Shown piece after piece: positions 17,021-25,889 of a stretch of 64,000 bases of DNA. The position numbers were made by a program, and so were the translations under genes. This stretch comes from Vondammii sp040505895 (GTDB lineage: Bacteria; Pseudomonadota; Gammaproteobacteria; Chromatiales; Chromatiaceae). The stretch covers positions 248,001 through 312,000 of the forward strand of contig JBEVXU010000012.1 of NCBI GenBank assembly GCA_040505895.1. The letters are read 5' to 3'. Below the pieces are notes generated by a model that worked only from the letters and a program-made list of their open reading frames with translations, made no database searches and was not told the origin of the DNA. Numbering within the stretch: position 1 is the first letter of the stretch; every line of letters begins with the position of its first letter.

Positions 17021-17890
17021 ATGCAAGCACGTGCCGTGGTCATGCTGCTGTTTGCCATCGTCATCGGTGGTATTGCGGCGTACCTCGTCAACACCCAGCT
17101 ACAACCAAAAATCGTCGCTGAAGAGGCGGGAAAGTCTGTTATCGAGACCCAGCAGGTGGTGGTTGCCGCCAATGACCTGGATGTCGGCATGCGACTGGAC
17201 AAAGTGATGTTAAAGACCTTGGAGTGGCCGACCAAGGCGATTCCAAAAAATGCCTTCACCTCAATCGAAGCGGCAGTGGGTAAAGAGCCGAGGATAGTAC
17301 TCCAGGAGATGAAGACCGATGAAATCGTCCTTCCCTACAAGGTCTCACCGGAAGGGGCGCGTGGTGGTCTGACACCGAGAATCCCGGAAAATATGCGGGC
17401 AATCACTATCAGTGTCAATGAGATACGCGGTGTCGCCGGTTTCGTCCTCCCGGGTAACAATGTAGACCTGCTGCTCACCTCCACCTTCGGCAAGAAAGGC
17501 AGACCGCCGGTGACCCGAACACTGCTGCAGAATGTATTGGTTCTGGGCGTCGCACAGGAGGCATCGCAGAAGAAGGATGCACCGAAAGTAGTCAAATCAG
17601 TCACCCTGCAGGTGACACCGAAGCAGAGCCAGATCCTCACCTTGGCTCAGACTGTCGGTACGCTTACTTTGGTACTGCGCAACGAGGGGGATACAGAGAT
17701 GGTGGAGAGCCGTGCCATCACCCTTGGTGATCTCTCAGGCATCGTTGAAGAACCTCCACCACCACCCAAGGTGGTGAAGGCTGAGCCAGTTGTCCAAAAG
17801 CCCAAACCAAAACCGATCCGGCGAACCTACAGCCCACCAAAAGTGGAAGTAATACGTGGGCTGCGTATGGAACGCCAGGTGGTGAAATAA
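17021..17890 (+). CDS. cpaB: Flp pilus assembly protein CpaB/RcpC
   Basis: A 289-residue protein with an N-terminal signal anchor (ARAVVMLLFAIVIGGIAAYLV). A SAF domain follows: VVVAANDLDVGMRLDKVMLKTLEWP at about residues 48-72. The C-terminal part has the CpaB motif NMRAITISVNEIRGVAGFVLPGNNVDLLL (first half diagnostic) and VTLQVTPKQSQILTLAQ. It ends in a Pro/Lys-rich tail. CpaB/RcpC acts in the periplasm with the secretin. Its position directly before cpaC in the same operon agrees with the known Tad gene order. Confidence 0.93.
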   Translation: MQARAVVMLLFAIVIGGIAAYLVNTQLQPKIVAEEAGKSVIETQQVVVAANDLDVGMRLDKVMLKTLEWPTKAIPKNAFTSIEAAVGKEPRIVLQEMKTDEIVLPYKVSPEGARGGLTPRIPENMRAITISVNEIRGVAGFVLPGNNVDLLLTSTFGKKGRPPVTRTLLQNVLVLGVAQEASQKKDAPKVVKSVTLQVTPKQSQILTLAQTVGTLTLVLRNEGDTEMVESRAITLGDLSGIVEEPPPPPKVVKAEPVVQKPKPKPIRRTYSPPKVEVIRGLRMERQVVK

Positions 17891-17921
17891 CTTAAACAAT
17901 CGAGGAAACAGGGAGAGACCC

Positions 17922-19310
17922 ATGAAACGCTTTCTTACACCTCTGCGAATAGCACCCTATTTCGCAATCACACTGTTACTTTCACTGCTGCTGCCGGCGG
18001 CTGCGGTGATAGCGGCAGACTCAACTCCCTTCCCGGTCCGCATAGATCGGGGTGGGCATGTCGATGAGCTGAACATCGCTGTCGGTAAGTCGAGGATTCT
18101 GGTCTCACCCGCCAATGTGAAGCAGCTGATTGTGGGTAACCCTGAGATTGCCGATGTTCGCCTGCTGGGGAAACGGGAGGTTCTCCTCCTCGGCAAGTCT
18201 CCCGGCACCACCAATCTGGCAATCCGTGACAACAAGGAGCGACTGATCAGTCTGATTGATGTTGCTGTCGGTTACGATCTTGAGGCGATCAAGCGCAAGC
18301 TCTATGAGGTGCTGCCCATGGAGGATCAGATCGAGGTCCGAGCGGCCAATGGCACGGTGATTCTCTCCGGCCAGGTCTCCAGCCTTACCGCCATGAGCGC
18401 AGCGGCCTCCATCGCCGGTAGCTATGTACCGACCAAAACCGGGCGGGTACTCAACCAGCTCGAAGTAGGCGGTGCACAACAGGTGATGTTGGAGGTGACG
18501 ATTTCGGAGATCTCCCGCAGCGTCACCAAGGAACTGGGTATGGGGCTCAACGCCACTCCCAGCAAGCTGACACTACTCACCACCCCGGTATTCCGGCTGT
18601 CGCCGTTTGGCTCCCTCGCCCTGGCACTGGGTGACCTGACCGCCACCCTCTCTGCCCTTGAGGAGCAGGGGCTGGCCAATATTCTTGCAGAGCCGAAGAT
18701 TACCGCGCTCTCCGGGCAAGAGGCGAGCTTCCTCGCTGGTGGTGAATTTGCCGTACCGGTGGCCCAGACCACCACTTCCGGTACCTCCACCATCACCATT
18801 GAGTTCCGTGAATTCGGCGTTGCCGTGCTGTTCACACCCACGGTGCTCAACAGCAGCAGGATCAACCTGAAGCTGGCTACCGAGGTGTCGGCCATTGACC
18901 GCACCCTCGGTGCTACCAGTGGTGGTGTTTCGGTGCCTGGGCTGAAGACCCGAAGGAGTGCCACCACCATCGAACTGGGTGACGGTGAAGGGTTCATGAT
19001 TGCCGGACTAATACAGAAGGATATGAATAACGCCGTCGATCAGTTCCCCGGATTGGGTGATATCCCCATCCTCGGCCCACTGTTCCGCAGCACCGATTTC
19101 CAGCGTAACGAGACAGAGCTGGTTATCGCCGTCACGCCGCGGCTGGTCAAACCGGTACCTTCAGGCTCACTGAAATACCCCACCGACAACCTGATCCCAC
19201 CCGGTGATAGCGACCAGTATATGGAAGGAAAACTGGAGGGTAGCGCCGAAGAGATGCAGGAGCATGAGAGCAAGGGCGGTATCGACGGTTCATACGGCCA
19301 CCAGCTTTAG
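17922..19310 (+). CDS. cpaC: Tad/Flp pilus outer-membrane secretin CpaC/RcpA
   Basis: A 462-residue protein with a signal peptide (FAITLLLSLLLPAAAVIAA). A pilus-assembly N-domain follows (GKSRILVSPANVKQLIVGNPEIADV, partly) with the VLLLGKSPGTTNLAI stretch, then a BON-like segment. The C-terminal secretin domain is clear: VPGLKTRRSATTIELGDGE, FMIAGLIQKDMN, FPGLGDIPILGPLFRS and ETELVIAVTPRLVKP. It forms the outer-membrane channel through which the pilus leaves. The gene is preceded by GGGAGAG and sits 31 bases after cpaB. Confidence 0.95.
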   Translation: MKRFLTPLRIAPYFAITLLLSLLLPAAAVIAADSTPFPVRIDRGGHVDELNIAVGKSRILVSPANVKQLIVGNPEIADVRLLGKREVLLLGKSPGTTNLAIRDNKERLISLIDVAVGYDLEAIKRKLYEVLPMEDQIEVRAANGTVILSGQVSSLTAMSAAASIAGSYVPTKTGRVLNQLEVGGAQQVMLEVTISEISRSVTKELGMGLNATPSKLTLLTTPVFRLSPFGSLALALGDLTATLSALEEQGLANILAEPKITALSGQEASFLAGGEFAVPVAQTTTSGTSTITIEFREFGVAVLFTPTVLNSSRINLKLATEVSAIDRTLGATSGGVSVPGLKTRRSATTIELGDGEGFMIAGLIQKDMNNAVDQFPGLGDIPILGPLFRSTDFQRNETELVIAVTPRLVKPVPSGSLKYPTDNLIPPGDSDQYMEGKLEGSAEEMQEHESKGGIDGSYGHQL

Positions 19311-19320
19311 GGAGTGAGAA

Positions 19321-19593
19321 ATGAAAACGACCATGCTGAAAAATATGATGTTATGCCTGAGCGTAGCCGCCCTCTGCGCCTGCCAGAGCGCACCACAGAA
19401 AGATCTGAGGGCCAATTTTGGCGATTCGGTTCAAAGCAATAGTGCAACACAGATTGTTGATCCCGATGCCGGGCAGACAGTAGACGGGGCAGACACGCTC
19501 TACGGTCCGAAGGGCAATGCGGCAATGAAGCGCTATCTCCGCGACAAAGGCAAGGCTCACAGGGGCGATCTGGTGGAAGATGTAGGAGGTTAA
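19321..19593 (+). CDS. Small Tad-locus lipoprotein
   Basis: A 90-residue protein with a lipoprotein signal: a hydrophobic core LCLSVAALCAC ends in the lipobox LCAC (acylated Cys at about residue 20). The mature part has the NFGDSV stretch and a short DGADTLYGPKGNAAMKRYL segment, a pattern seen in small uncharacterised proteins of Tad loci at the place where CpaD/RcpB often sits. It may serve as a secretin pilotin or accessory, but this is inferred from position and lipidation only. It starts 10 bases after the cpaC stop, with GGGAG. Confidence 0.65.
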   Translation: MKTTMLKNMMLCLSVAALCACQSAPQKDLRANFGDSVQSNSATQIVDPDAGQTVDGADTLYGPKGNAAMKRYLRDKGKAHRGDLVEDVGG

Positions 19594-19612
19594 CCCCCGG
19601 CAGGAGAAATCT

Positions 19613-21127
19613 ATGGATGGAAGGTTCAAGTCGAAACAGCAAGGCGTGATTCTGGTCATGTCAGCGATATTTATCGTGCTGCTGATCGGCATCGGCTCGT
19701 TCGCCATTGATCTCGGTCGCCTATTCACCCTGCGCACCCAGCTACAGAATGCGGTCGATGCCGCCGCTCTGGCGGCCGCAATGGAGCTTGATGGCCAAGC
19801 TGATGCACAGAGCCGCGCCATGGCGAGAGCACGGGAGCTGTTGAACTTTGAGAGCAGTTACACCAATGATGAGCGCACGCTCCTGAGCGACACTCATCTG
19901 CAGGACGACGCCTTTATCTTCTACTGCTCCATTGGCAGCAAGTATGAGCTTGACCCAACCGCCTGCAGTGGTGGAGCAAGCACTACAGATAGCAACAAAC
20001 TTTTTGCCCTCGGTGATAGCGACAGCCACTTTGTTGCTATCAACCTGCTGCGCCGGGATATCGATCTGCTTATGTTGCCGGTACTCTCGGCTTTTGGAAT
20101 TGACACCGCCGCCACCGCCGGTGTCTCTGCCTACGCCCTTGCGGGTCGCCACCACTTCGTCTGTGACTTCCCGCCACTGATGATCTGCGATCCATCGGAA
20201 AATCCCGCCTGGGGAGAGCTGACACCGGGACGCCAGGTGGTACTAAAGAAACAGACCGGCAACCAGTGGGCACCGGGAAACTTCGGCTTCCTGATCCCCT
20301 CCGCGGTTCCTGGCTATAGCGGCAACCAGGCTCTCGGTGCGGCCTTGGCTGATGCAGGATCTCAGGGTTGCAGCTATCCCTTCGTCTCGACCAATCCCGG
20401 TAACAAAGCCCAGTGGCCACGCCTCGGCATCAATACCCGCTTTGGGCTTTACAAGGGGGGAACCTTCTCGGAGTTTAACCCGGCGCCCAATGTGGTCGAC
20501 TATCCCAGGGACGACAATCTTAATCTGGATGAGAACGAAATTTTCGGTAGTGGCCAGTGGAACGACACCGAAACAGGGCCGCCGCCTCCGGGAGCGGAGC
20601 TGAGACCGAGCACCCTGTCGCGTAATGACTATCAGGACTACTACCACAGCTATATTGGACACCCCATGCCGGCAGGATTGGGCACACTCTCCCGCTGGGA
20701 AATGTACCAATGGGAGCTTGGCTCCGACGGCAGTGATGAGTGGCAAGAGGAGCCGGTGACCACACCCACTATCATGCCGATCCTCAATCCAGCCCTTGAA
20801 CTCACCCTCAACGATCAGGAAGAGTCCTGTGCCGGTACCAACTGGTTCAACAAAGACTGCAAGGTCATAGATGGCAACCCAACCATTGGAGCAGACGCTC
20901 CAAACCGGCGAGCAGTTACCGTGGCGATACTCAAGTGTGAAGAGTTGGGCCTGCATGGGTCCGAGGTGGATGTACCGGCCCCCCGTTTTGGACGTTTCTT
21001 TATCACCGAGCACATACTCCCTCCCGGTGGCGGCAGTGAAGACAAGGTCAATATATACGCCGAATATATCGATGACCTCTCAGAGCTGGATGCCGACTAC
21101 CATGTAGAGGTGCAGCTCTATGAGTAA
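19613..21127 (+). CDS. tadG: TadG-like pilus assembly protein
   Basis: A 504-residue protein with a short cytoplasmic start, one membrane helix (GVILVMSAIFIVLLIGIGSFA) and the TadG motif DLGRLFTLRTQLQNAVDAAALAAA at about residues 30-53. A large exported domain of about 450 residues follows, with several Cys (CDFPPLMICDPSE, SCAGTNWFNKDCK) that probably form disulfides. TadE/F/G proteins are minor pseudopilins or membrane components needed for pilus assembly. AGGAG lies upstream of the ATG. The stop overlaps the next start by 8 bases. Confidence 0.85.
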   Translation: MDGRFKSKQQGVILVMSAIFIVLLIGIGSFAIDLGRLFTLRTQLQNAVDAAALAAAMELDGQADAQSRAMARARELLNFESSYTNDERTLLSDTHLQDDAFIFYCSIGSKYELDPTACSGGASTTDSNKLFALGDSDSHFVAINLLRRDIDLLMLPVLSAFGIDTAATAGVSAYALAGRHHFVCDFPPLMICDPSENPAWGELTPGRQVVLKKQTGNQWAPGNFGFLIPSAVPGYSGNQALGAALADAGSQGCSYPFVSTNPGNKAQWPRLGINTRFGLYKGGTFSEFNPAPNVVDYPRDDNLNLDENEIFGSGQWNDTETGPPPPGAELRPSTLSRNDYQDYYHSYIGHPMPAGLGTLSRWEMYQWELGSDGSDEWQEEPVTTPTIMPILNPALELTLNDQEESCAGTNWFNKDCKVIDGNPTIGADAPNRRAVTVAILKCEELGLHGSEVDVPAPRFGRFFITEHILPPGGGSEDKVNIYAEYIDDLSELDADYHVEVQLYE

Positions 21128-21638
21128 GCGTTGCCAACAGAAGATGCGAGGTGCGGCACTGATCGAATTCGCCCTGATCGTGCCGCTATTGGTAATTCTT
21201 GTACTCGGCATTACCGAACTGGGACACGCCCTCTTTGAGCACAACACCCTGCAAAAAGCCGTCACCTCGGGAGCACGCTATCTGGGTAGAAGTTATGAAG
21301 GTGTAGACACTACCGACTGCTCCACTGGCACCAACTGGAGTACCGCCGTCAACCGTGCCGGCAATCTGGTGCTATTCGGCCATGTAGACGGTGGCACCAC
21401 TACCACCGGAGACGGCTCGTCAGTAACCAACAACAGCATCCTGCCGAATGTGTCAGCAGATATGGTATCGGTAACCCTGCAGACCGACAGCGGCACCGGA
21501 CTATGTGTAATTCGTTTGGAGGCGGATGTCGACTACACACCCATATTCGCTTCACTCTTCGATAATGACGAGGGGCTGCTCACCCTCCCCTCATTCAGCC
21601 TCTATGCCGCAGCGGAAGAGAGGTTCATCGGTGAATAG
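21120..21638 (+). CDS. tadE: TadE-like minor pseudopilin (first)
   Basis: A 172-residue protein whose N-terminus MRGAALIEFALIVPLLVILVLG carries the TadE pattern: Gly before AALIEFA, with Glu at +4/+5, then a hydrophobic helix and FEHNTLQKAVTSGARYLGR. TadE-type pseudopilins are processed by the prepilin peptidase and incorporated at low level or used as assembly priming subunits. The start overlaps the tadG stop, and its own 3' end overlaps the next gene by 8 bases, indicating translational coupling through the three genes. Confidence 0.88.
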   Translation: MSKRCQQKMRGAALIEFALIVPLLVILVLGITELGHALFEHNTLQKAVTSGARYLGRSYEGVDTTDCSTGTNWSTAVNRAGNLVLFGHVDGGTTTTGDGSSVTNNSILPNVSADMVSVTLQTDSGTGLCVIRLEADVDYTPIFASLFDNDEGLLTLPSFSLYAAAEERFIGE

Positions 21639-22215
21639 AGTCCGCACATCACTGCAGTTCAGACATCAACAAGGCGCCGCCATGGTTGAGGCGGCGATCG
21701 TCATGTCACTGTTTCTTGCGCTGGTATTCGCCATCATCGAATTCGCTTTTGCACTGCTAAAATATGAGCAAGCGGTAGAGTCCACCCGCGCCGGCGCCCG
21801 CTTCGCCATGGTCAGTGATCCGGTGTGTGATCTGTTTGGCGACCTTGCCGGTTCTGTTGCCGATTGCCCCCTGAATTGCACCGCCGGTGCCACCAACGAC
21901 TATGTCAGCATCAACTGTAACGGGGCGGCATGCGGCAGCACCGATGCCGATCCGCCAACCGGGCTGCTCGGTGCCATGGCACGGATGATTCCTGAAATCG
22001 CCCCGGAAAACGTTAACCTGATCTATGCTTGTAGTGGGGCCGGATTCGAACAGCGACCCACACCGGTCCCCAGTATTACGGTCAGTATCGAAGACATTAG
22101 CCACCCACTGATACTACCGACACTGTTTGGTTTTGAGGCGGGTGTCGCCTGGGATATACCGTCTTTCAGCTCTACACGGCTGGGAGAGGACCTGGAGACA
22201 GTTCCACCACTATGA
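21631..22215 (+). CDS. tadF: TadE/TadF-like minor pseudopilin (second)
   Basis: A protein of about 194 residues that begins at GTG 21631 inside the end of tadE. The N-terminal sequence RHQQGAAMVEAAIVMSLFLA has the TadE/F processing site (Gly, then AAMVEAA with Glu at +5) and one hydrophobic helix. KYEQAVESTRAGARFAM follows. The exported domain has several Cys (CDLFG, CPLNC, CNGAACG). An upstream in-frame ATG at 21526 would read through tadE and is not used here. Whether it is TadF or a second TadE cannot be settled by eye. Confidence 0.82.
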   Translation: MNRVRTSLQFRHQQGAAMVEAAIVMSLFLALVFAIIEFAFALLKYEQAVESTRAGARFAMVSDPVCDLFGDLAGSVADCPLNCTAGATNDYVSINCNGAACGSTDADPPTGLLGAMARMIPEIAPENVNLIYACSGAGFEQRPTPVPSITVSIEDISHPLILPTLFGFEAGVAWDIPSFSSTRLGEDLETVPPL

Positions 22216-22252
22216 CGGATTGGATGACAAACGAAATAATGCAGGCAAAAAA

Positions 22253-23452
22253 ATGAGCACTGTCAATCTGGAAATCTTGGCCCTATTGGTCAACAGCGAA
22301 ACGAGAGACAATATACAAAAAGTACTGTCTCAGATAGAGCATGTCTCCTTCGCTATGGAGCATGTAGGTAATGAACGCCCCTTACTCCGCTTTGCTGATC
22401 CCCATGCCGATATCCCCGACATTATTATCCTTGAGATCAATGGCCACAGCGAAGATGATATCTTTGATATCGAGCAGTTGATTCGTAAACAGAGTGACAA
22501 ACTCTCCGTCTTCGTTACCTACAAAGAGGGCAACATGGAGATCATGCGGCGGCTGATGCATGCCGGTGTACGCGAGGCCTTCCCTTTTCCTATACAGACC
22601 AATGACCTGCTTCTCAGCATTACAGAGGAACTCTCGAAAAAACGCGCACGCAGCCACGAAGAGGAGAAGCAGCACAGCGTCATCTCCTTTATTAACGCCA
22701 AGGGTGGCTCAGGTTGCACCACCATGGTGGTCAATACTGCCTATGAACTGGTAACCCGCCACAAGTGCAAAGTGATTGTAGTAGATCTCGACATTCAGTT
22801 TGGTGCCGTCGCCCGCTACCTTGATCTCAACCCTGATGAGAGCGTGCTCAGCGCCCTCCTCCACTACCAGCGGATCGACCAGGTCTACCTCAAGGCACTG
22901 ATCAGCCATCACCCATCCGGCCTCGATGTGCTGGCGGCACCAAGAGAGATTGTGCCGATGTCGGCGGTACACGAGGAGGCGGTCAGCCATCTGGTCGATG
23001 CACTGAGTGAGAATTACGACATTATCATTCTTGATATCCCCAGGTCGTTTCTCCCGTGGACTGTTGCCGCTCTCAAACTCTCCGACCCGATCTATCTGGT
23101 ATTACAAAATATCCTGTCGGTGATCATCGACGCCAAGTATCTGCTTGATCAACTACCGCAGATGGGTATCACCACCAGTGAACTACAGCTGATAAACAAC
23201 CGGGCCAAATCAGATATCAAGAGTATCAGCATCGACAAGCTGAAGGAGACCGTTGGCCGCACCCGGGTACACCGGGTGAGAAACGACTTCGAAACAGCGT
23301 TGAGGTCACAAGACCTGGGTGTCCCTGTGTGTGAAGTGAAAAAGCACTCGATCATGGCCAAGGATATCCACAACCTGACCGACAGCGTCTATAACGCCCA
23401 CATGGGTATAGACACAACAAAGAAGGGGCTGCTGTCACGGATTTTTTCCTAA
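22253..23452 (+). CDS. tadZ: Tad pilus localisation ATPase TadZ/CpaE
   Basis: A protein of about 399 residues with two parts. The N-terminal 130 or so residues resemble a response-regulator receiver domain (VNLEILALLVNSETRDNI, DIIILEINGH). A MinD/ParA-like ATPase follows, with the P-loop INAKGGSGCTTMVVN; the usual second Lys of the deviant Walker A is replaced by Cys-Thr, a variation common among CpaE/TadZ proteins. VVDLDIQFGAVARYLDL is the Walker A' region. TadZ/CpaE targets the pilus machine to its site in the cell. The start ATG at 22253 is preceded by AGG; an in-frame start at 22127 would overlap the previous gene. Confidence 0.9.
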   Translation: MSTVNLEILALLVNSETRDNIQKVLSQIEHVSFAMEHVGNERPLLRFADPHADIPDIIILEINGHSEDDIFDIEQLIRKQSDKLSVFVTYKEGNMEIMRRLMHAGVREAFPFPIQTNDLLLSITEELSKKRARSHEEEKQHSVISFINAKGGSGCTTMVVNTAYELVTRHKCKVIVVDLDIQFGAVARYLDLNPDESVLSALLHYQRIDQVYLKALISHHPSGLDVLAAPREIVPMSAVHEEAVSHLVDALSENYDIIILDIPRSFLPWTVAALKLSDPIYLVLQNILSVIIDAKYLLDQLPQMGITTSELQLINNRAKSDIKSISIDKLKETVGRTRVHRVRNDFETALRSQDLGVPVCEVKKHSIMAKDIHNLTDSVYNAHMGIDTTKKGLLSRIFS

Positions 23453-23519
23453 ACGGCAGGCGGTGAATCCAACCGCCGGCCAATAACAGCCTGAAAGCAG
23501 GGCAATATGGAATAGCACT

Positions 23520-24869
23520 ATGCCTTCAGAGAAAAATTCATGGGGCCAATACTGGTCCGAGACAAAGGGTCGTAGCGGGTCAACCTTTATCTCCACTGCT
23601 GATGCCCAGGCACTAAAGAACCGTATACACCTGCGGCTGCTGGATCGACTCAATCTATCGGTAATTGACGATATCGACCAGACGACGGTGAGAAGTGAAA
23701 TCGCCAAGCTGGTTCGTGAAATCATCGATTTGGAGGCGATTCCCCTCAACGCCGAGGAACGGGAAGATCTGATTGAAGGCATTCAGGATGAGGTGCTCGG
23801 TCTTGGCCCCCTCGAACCCCTGCTGGGGGATCCGGAGATCTCTGATATCCTGGTTAACACCCATGCTCAGGTCTATGTCGAACGCCACGGTGTGTTGGAA
23901 AGAACAGAGGTTATCTTCCAAAACGATGAGCATCTGATGCGAATTATCGACAAGATCGTCAGCAGTGTCGGCCGCAGAATTGATGAGTTATCCCCCATGG
24001 TCGATGCCCGCCTTGCCGATGGATCAAGGGTCAACGCCATTATCCCACCACTGGCGGTGGATGGTCCCATCCTCTCGATCCGCAAGTTCTCGGTCGATCC
24101 CTTCACCCTTCACGATCTGCTCAACTTCCGTTCGATCAGCCCGGTGATTCTGGATTTCCTCACCGCAGCGGTGAAGGCGCGGGTCAATATCCTACTCTCC
24201 GGCGGTACCGGCTCGGGAAAAACCACTCTGCTTAACGCCATGTCCGCCAACATCCCACACGATGAGCGAGTTATCACCATTGAAGACTCAGCCGAGCTGC
24301 AGCTACAGCAACCACATATTATCCGTCTTGAGACACGACCTTCCAATATCGAAGGCAGCGGAGAAGTGACCCAACGCGATCTGGTGAAAAATGCCCTGCG
24401 GATGCGGCCGGACAGGATCATCGTCGGCGAGGTACGCGGTGCCGAAGCACTGGATATGTTGCAGGCGATGAATACCGGACACGACGGCTCCCTCTCCACC
24501 ATCCACTCCAACAGCCCCAGGGATGCACTCACCCGACTGGAGCATATGGTTGGTATGAGCGAGTCGCCAATCCCACCACAGGTGATTCGCCAGCAGATGG
24601 CATCGGCCATCGACATGGCGGTGCAACTCGACCGCCTGGTGGATGGCCGGCGGGTGGTCTCAAGCATCCAGGAGATCACTGGCATGGAAGAGAGCATTAT
24701 CAGTATGCAGGAGATTTTCCGCTTCGACCGCCAGGGTATCGGCGAACAAGGTGAGGTATTGGGAGAGTTCCAAGCCACTGGCATCAGGCCGGTTCTGCTC
24801 AAACGGTTCAACGAGCGGGGGGTCCCGGTGAACGATACCCTGTTTGACCCAAGCCAGAGGTTCGCATGA
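23520..24869 (+). CDS. tadA: Tad pilus assembly ATPase TadA/CpaF
   Basis: A 449-residue member of the secretion ATPase (VirB11/GspE) superfamily. The N-terminal domain includes LGPLEPLLGDPEISDILVN. Walker A is LSGGTGSGKTTLLNAM at about residue 227, the Asp box is VITIEDSAELQLQ, Walker B lies in RPDRIIVGEVRGAEAL and the His box in GHDGSLSTIHSNS. It is a hexameric cytoplasmic motor that powers Flp pilus extrusion. Length is typical for CpaF. It starts 67 bases after tadZ and is followed 34 bases later by tadB. Confidence 0.96.
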   Translation: MPSEKNSWGQYWSETKGRSGSTFISTADAQALKNRIHLRLLDRLNLSVIDDIDQTTVRSEIAKLVREIIDLEAIPLNAEEREDLIEGIQDEVLGLGPLEPLLGDPEISDILVNTHAQVYVERHGVLERTEVIFQNDEHLMRIIDKIVSSVGRRIDELSPMVDARLADGSRVNAIIPPLAVDGPILSIRKFSVDPFTLHDLLNFRSISPVILDFLTAAVKARVNILLSGGTGSGKTTLLNAMSANIPHDERVITIEDSAELQLQQPHIIRLETRPSNIEGSGEVTQRDLVKNALRMRPDRIIVGEVRGAEALDMLQAMNTGHDGSLSTIHSNSPRDALTRLEHMVGMSESPIPPQVIRQQMASAIDMAVQLDRLVDGRRVVSSIQEITGMEESIISMQEIFRFDRQGIGEQGEVLGEFQATGIRPVLLKRFNERGVPVNDTLFDPSQRFA

Positions 24870-24903
24870 TTTTTGCTGAAACCATAAGGAGAAGGGGGAA
24901 ACC

Positions 24904-25878
24904 ATGATTTACGTCATCGGTATTTTGGTCTTTCTCACCGTTATTTTTCTGATCGAAGGACTGTTTTTTGCCTGGCGCGACTCCAACATGGAGCGCGGCC
25001 TGCAGATCAAACGTCGCATCAGGGCGATGTCGGCCGGTGGTGCTCACGGTGAACAGGTACTCGATATTCTTCGTCATCAGCAGCTCAGCACAATCCCCCT
25101 GCTGGATAGAATTCTCACTGCATTCCCCCGCGCACACGCCCTCGACAGAGCACTACAGCAGACAGGAGGGAAAATCACGGTAATGCAGTTTTTACTGCTG
25201 CAACTAGTAACTTTTCTTGTTGCTACTGCCGCTATTCTCATTGGTTTGCGTCTCGATCCATTCCTTTCAGCCGGCCTCGGCGTGATACTCGCCTTTCTTA
25301 TTCCTCTGTCACTACTCAGCCACTTCAAGACGAGACGGAAAGATAAGTTAGTGGAGCAGTTACCCAACACTCTGGAGTATATTGCCCGCAGCCTACGTGC
25401 AGGCAACCCCTTCTCTGCTTCAATTAAAGCGGCGGCAAAACAGATGCCCGATCCCATCGGCGGAGAGTTCGCCATCACTTTCGATGAGATCAATTACGGC
25501 CTATCAGTGGAAGATGCCCTCTACAATCTGGGGGAGCGCACCAGTACCGAAGAGATGCGTTTCTTTATCACCTCGGTGGTAATCCAGAAACAGACCGGCG
25601 GTAATCTGGCTGAGATTCTGCAGCGGCTGTCGGAGATGATGCGACGACGCGCTAAGGCGTATCGAGACATTCGCACGCAAGCCGCCGAGATGAAACTCTC
25701 TGCACTGATTCTTATCGCCCTGCCGTTGGTTGTCTCTGGGGCAATCATGGTTTTCAATCCCAACTATCTGCTCTCCCTCTATCGCGAATCTTACGGCCCC
25801 TATATTTTCCTCGCCCAAGGAGGGCTCATGGTGATTGGTTATTTGGTGATGCAAAAAATGATCAAGTTCCGGGTATGA
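24904..25878 (+). CDS. tadB: Tad pilus inner-membrane protein TadB
   Basis: A 324-residue inner-membrane protein. An N-terminal helix (IYVIGILVFLTVIFLIEGLFF) leads into a pair of helices around residue 100 (FLLLQLVTFLVATAAILIG, FLSAGLGVILAFLIPLSLL). The type II secretion F domain follows, with YIARSLRAGNPFSASI and EFAITFDEINYGLSVEDAL. It ends in a pair of C-terminal helices. TadB and TadC together form the membrane platform on which TadA acts. A GGAGAAGGGGG stretch precedes the ATG. Gene order tadA-tadB-tadC is canonical. Confidence 0.93.
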   Translation: MIYVIGILVFLTVIFLIEGLFFAWRDSNMERGLQIKRRIRAMSAGGAHGEQVLDILRHQQLSTIPLLDRILTAFPRAHALDRALQQTGGKITVMQFLLLQLVTFLVATAAILIGLRLDPFLSAGLGVILAFLIPLSLLSHFKTRRKDKLVEQLPNTLEYIARSLRAGNPFSASIKAAAKQMPDPIGGEFAITFDEINYGLSVEDALYNLGERTSTEEMRFFITSVVIQKQTGGNLAEILQRLSEMMRRRAKAYRDIRTQAAEMKLSALILIALPLVVSGAIMVFNPNYLLSLYRESYGPYIFLAQGGLMVIGYLVMQKMIKFRV

Positions 25879-25889
25879 GGATCTGAAAC

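Noticed and set aside
20243..21013. A 256-codon open frame on the minus strand inside tadG
   Set aside because: Antisense to a gene locked by overlap into the Tad operon; no independent start signal.
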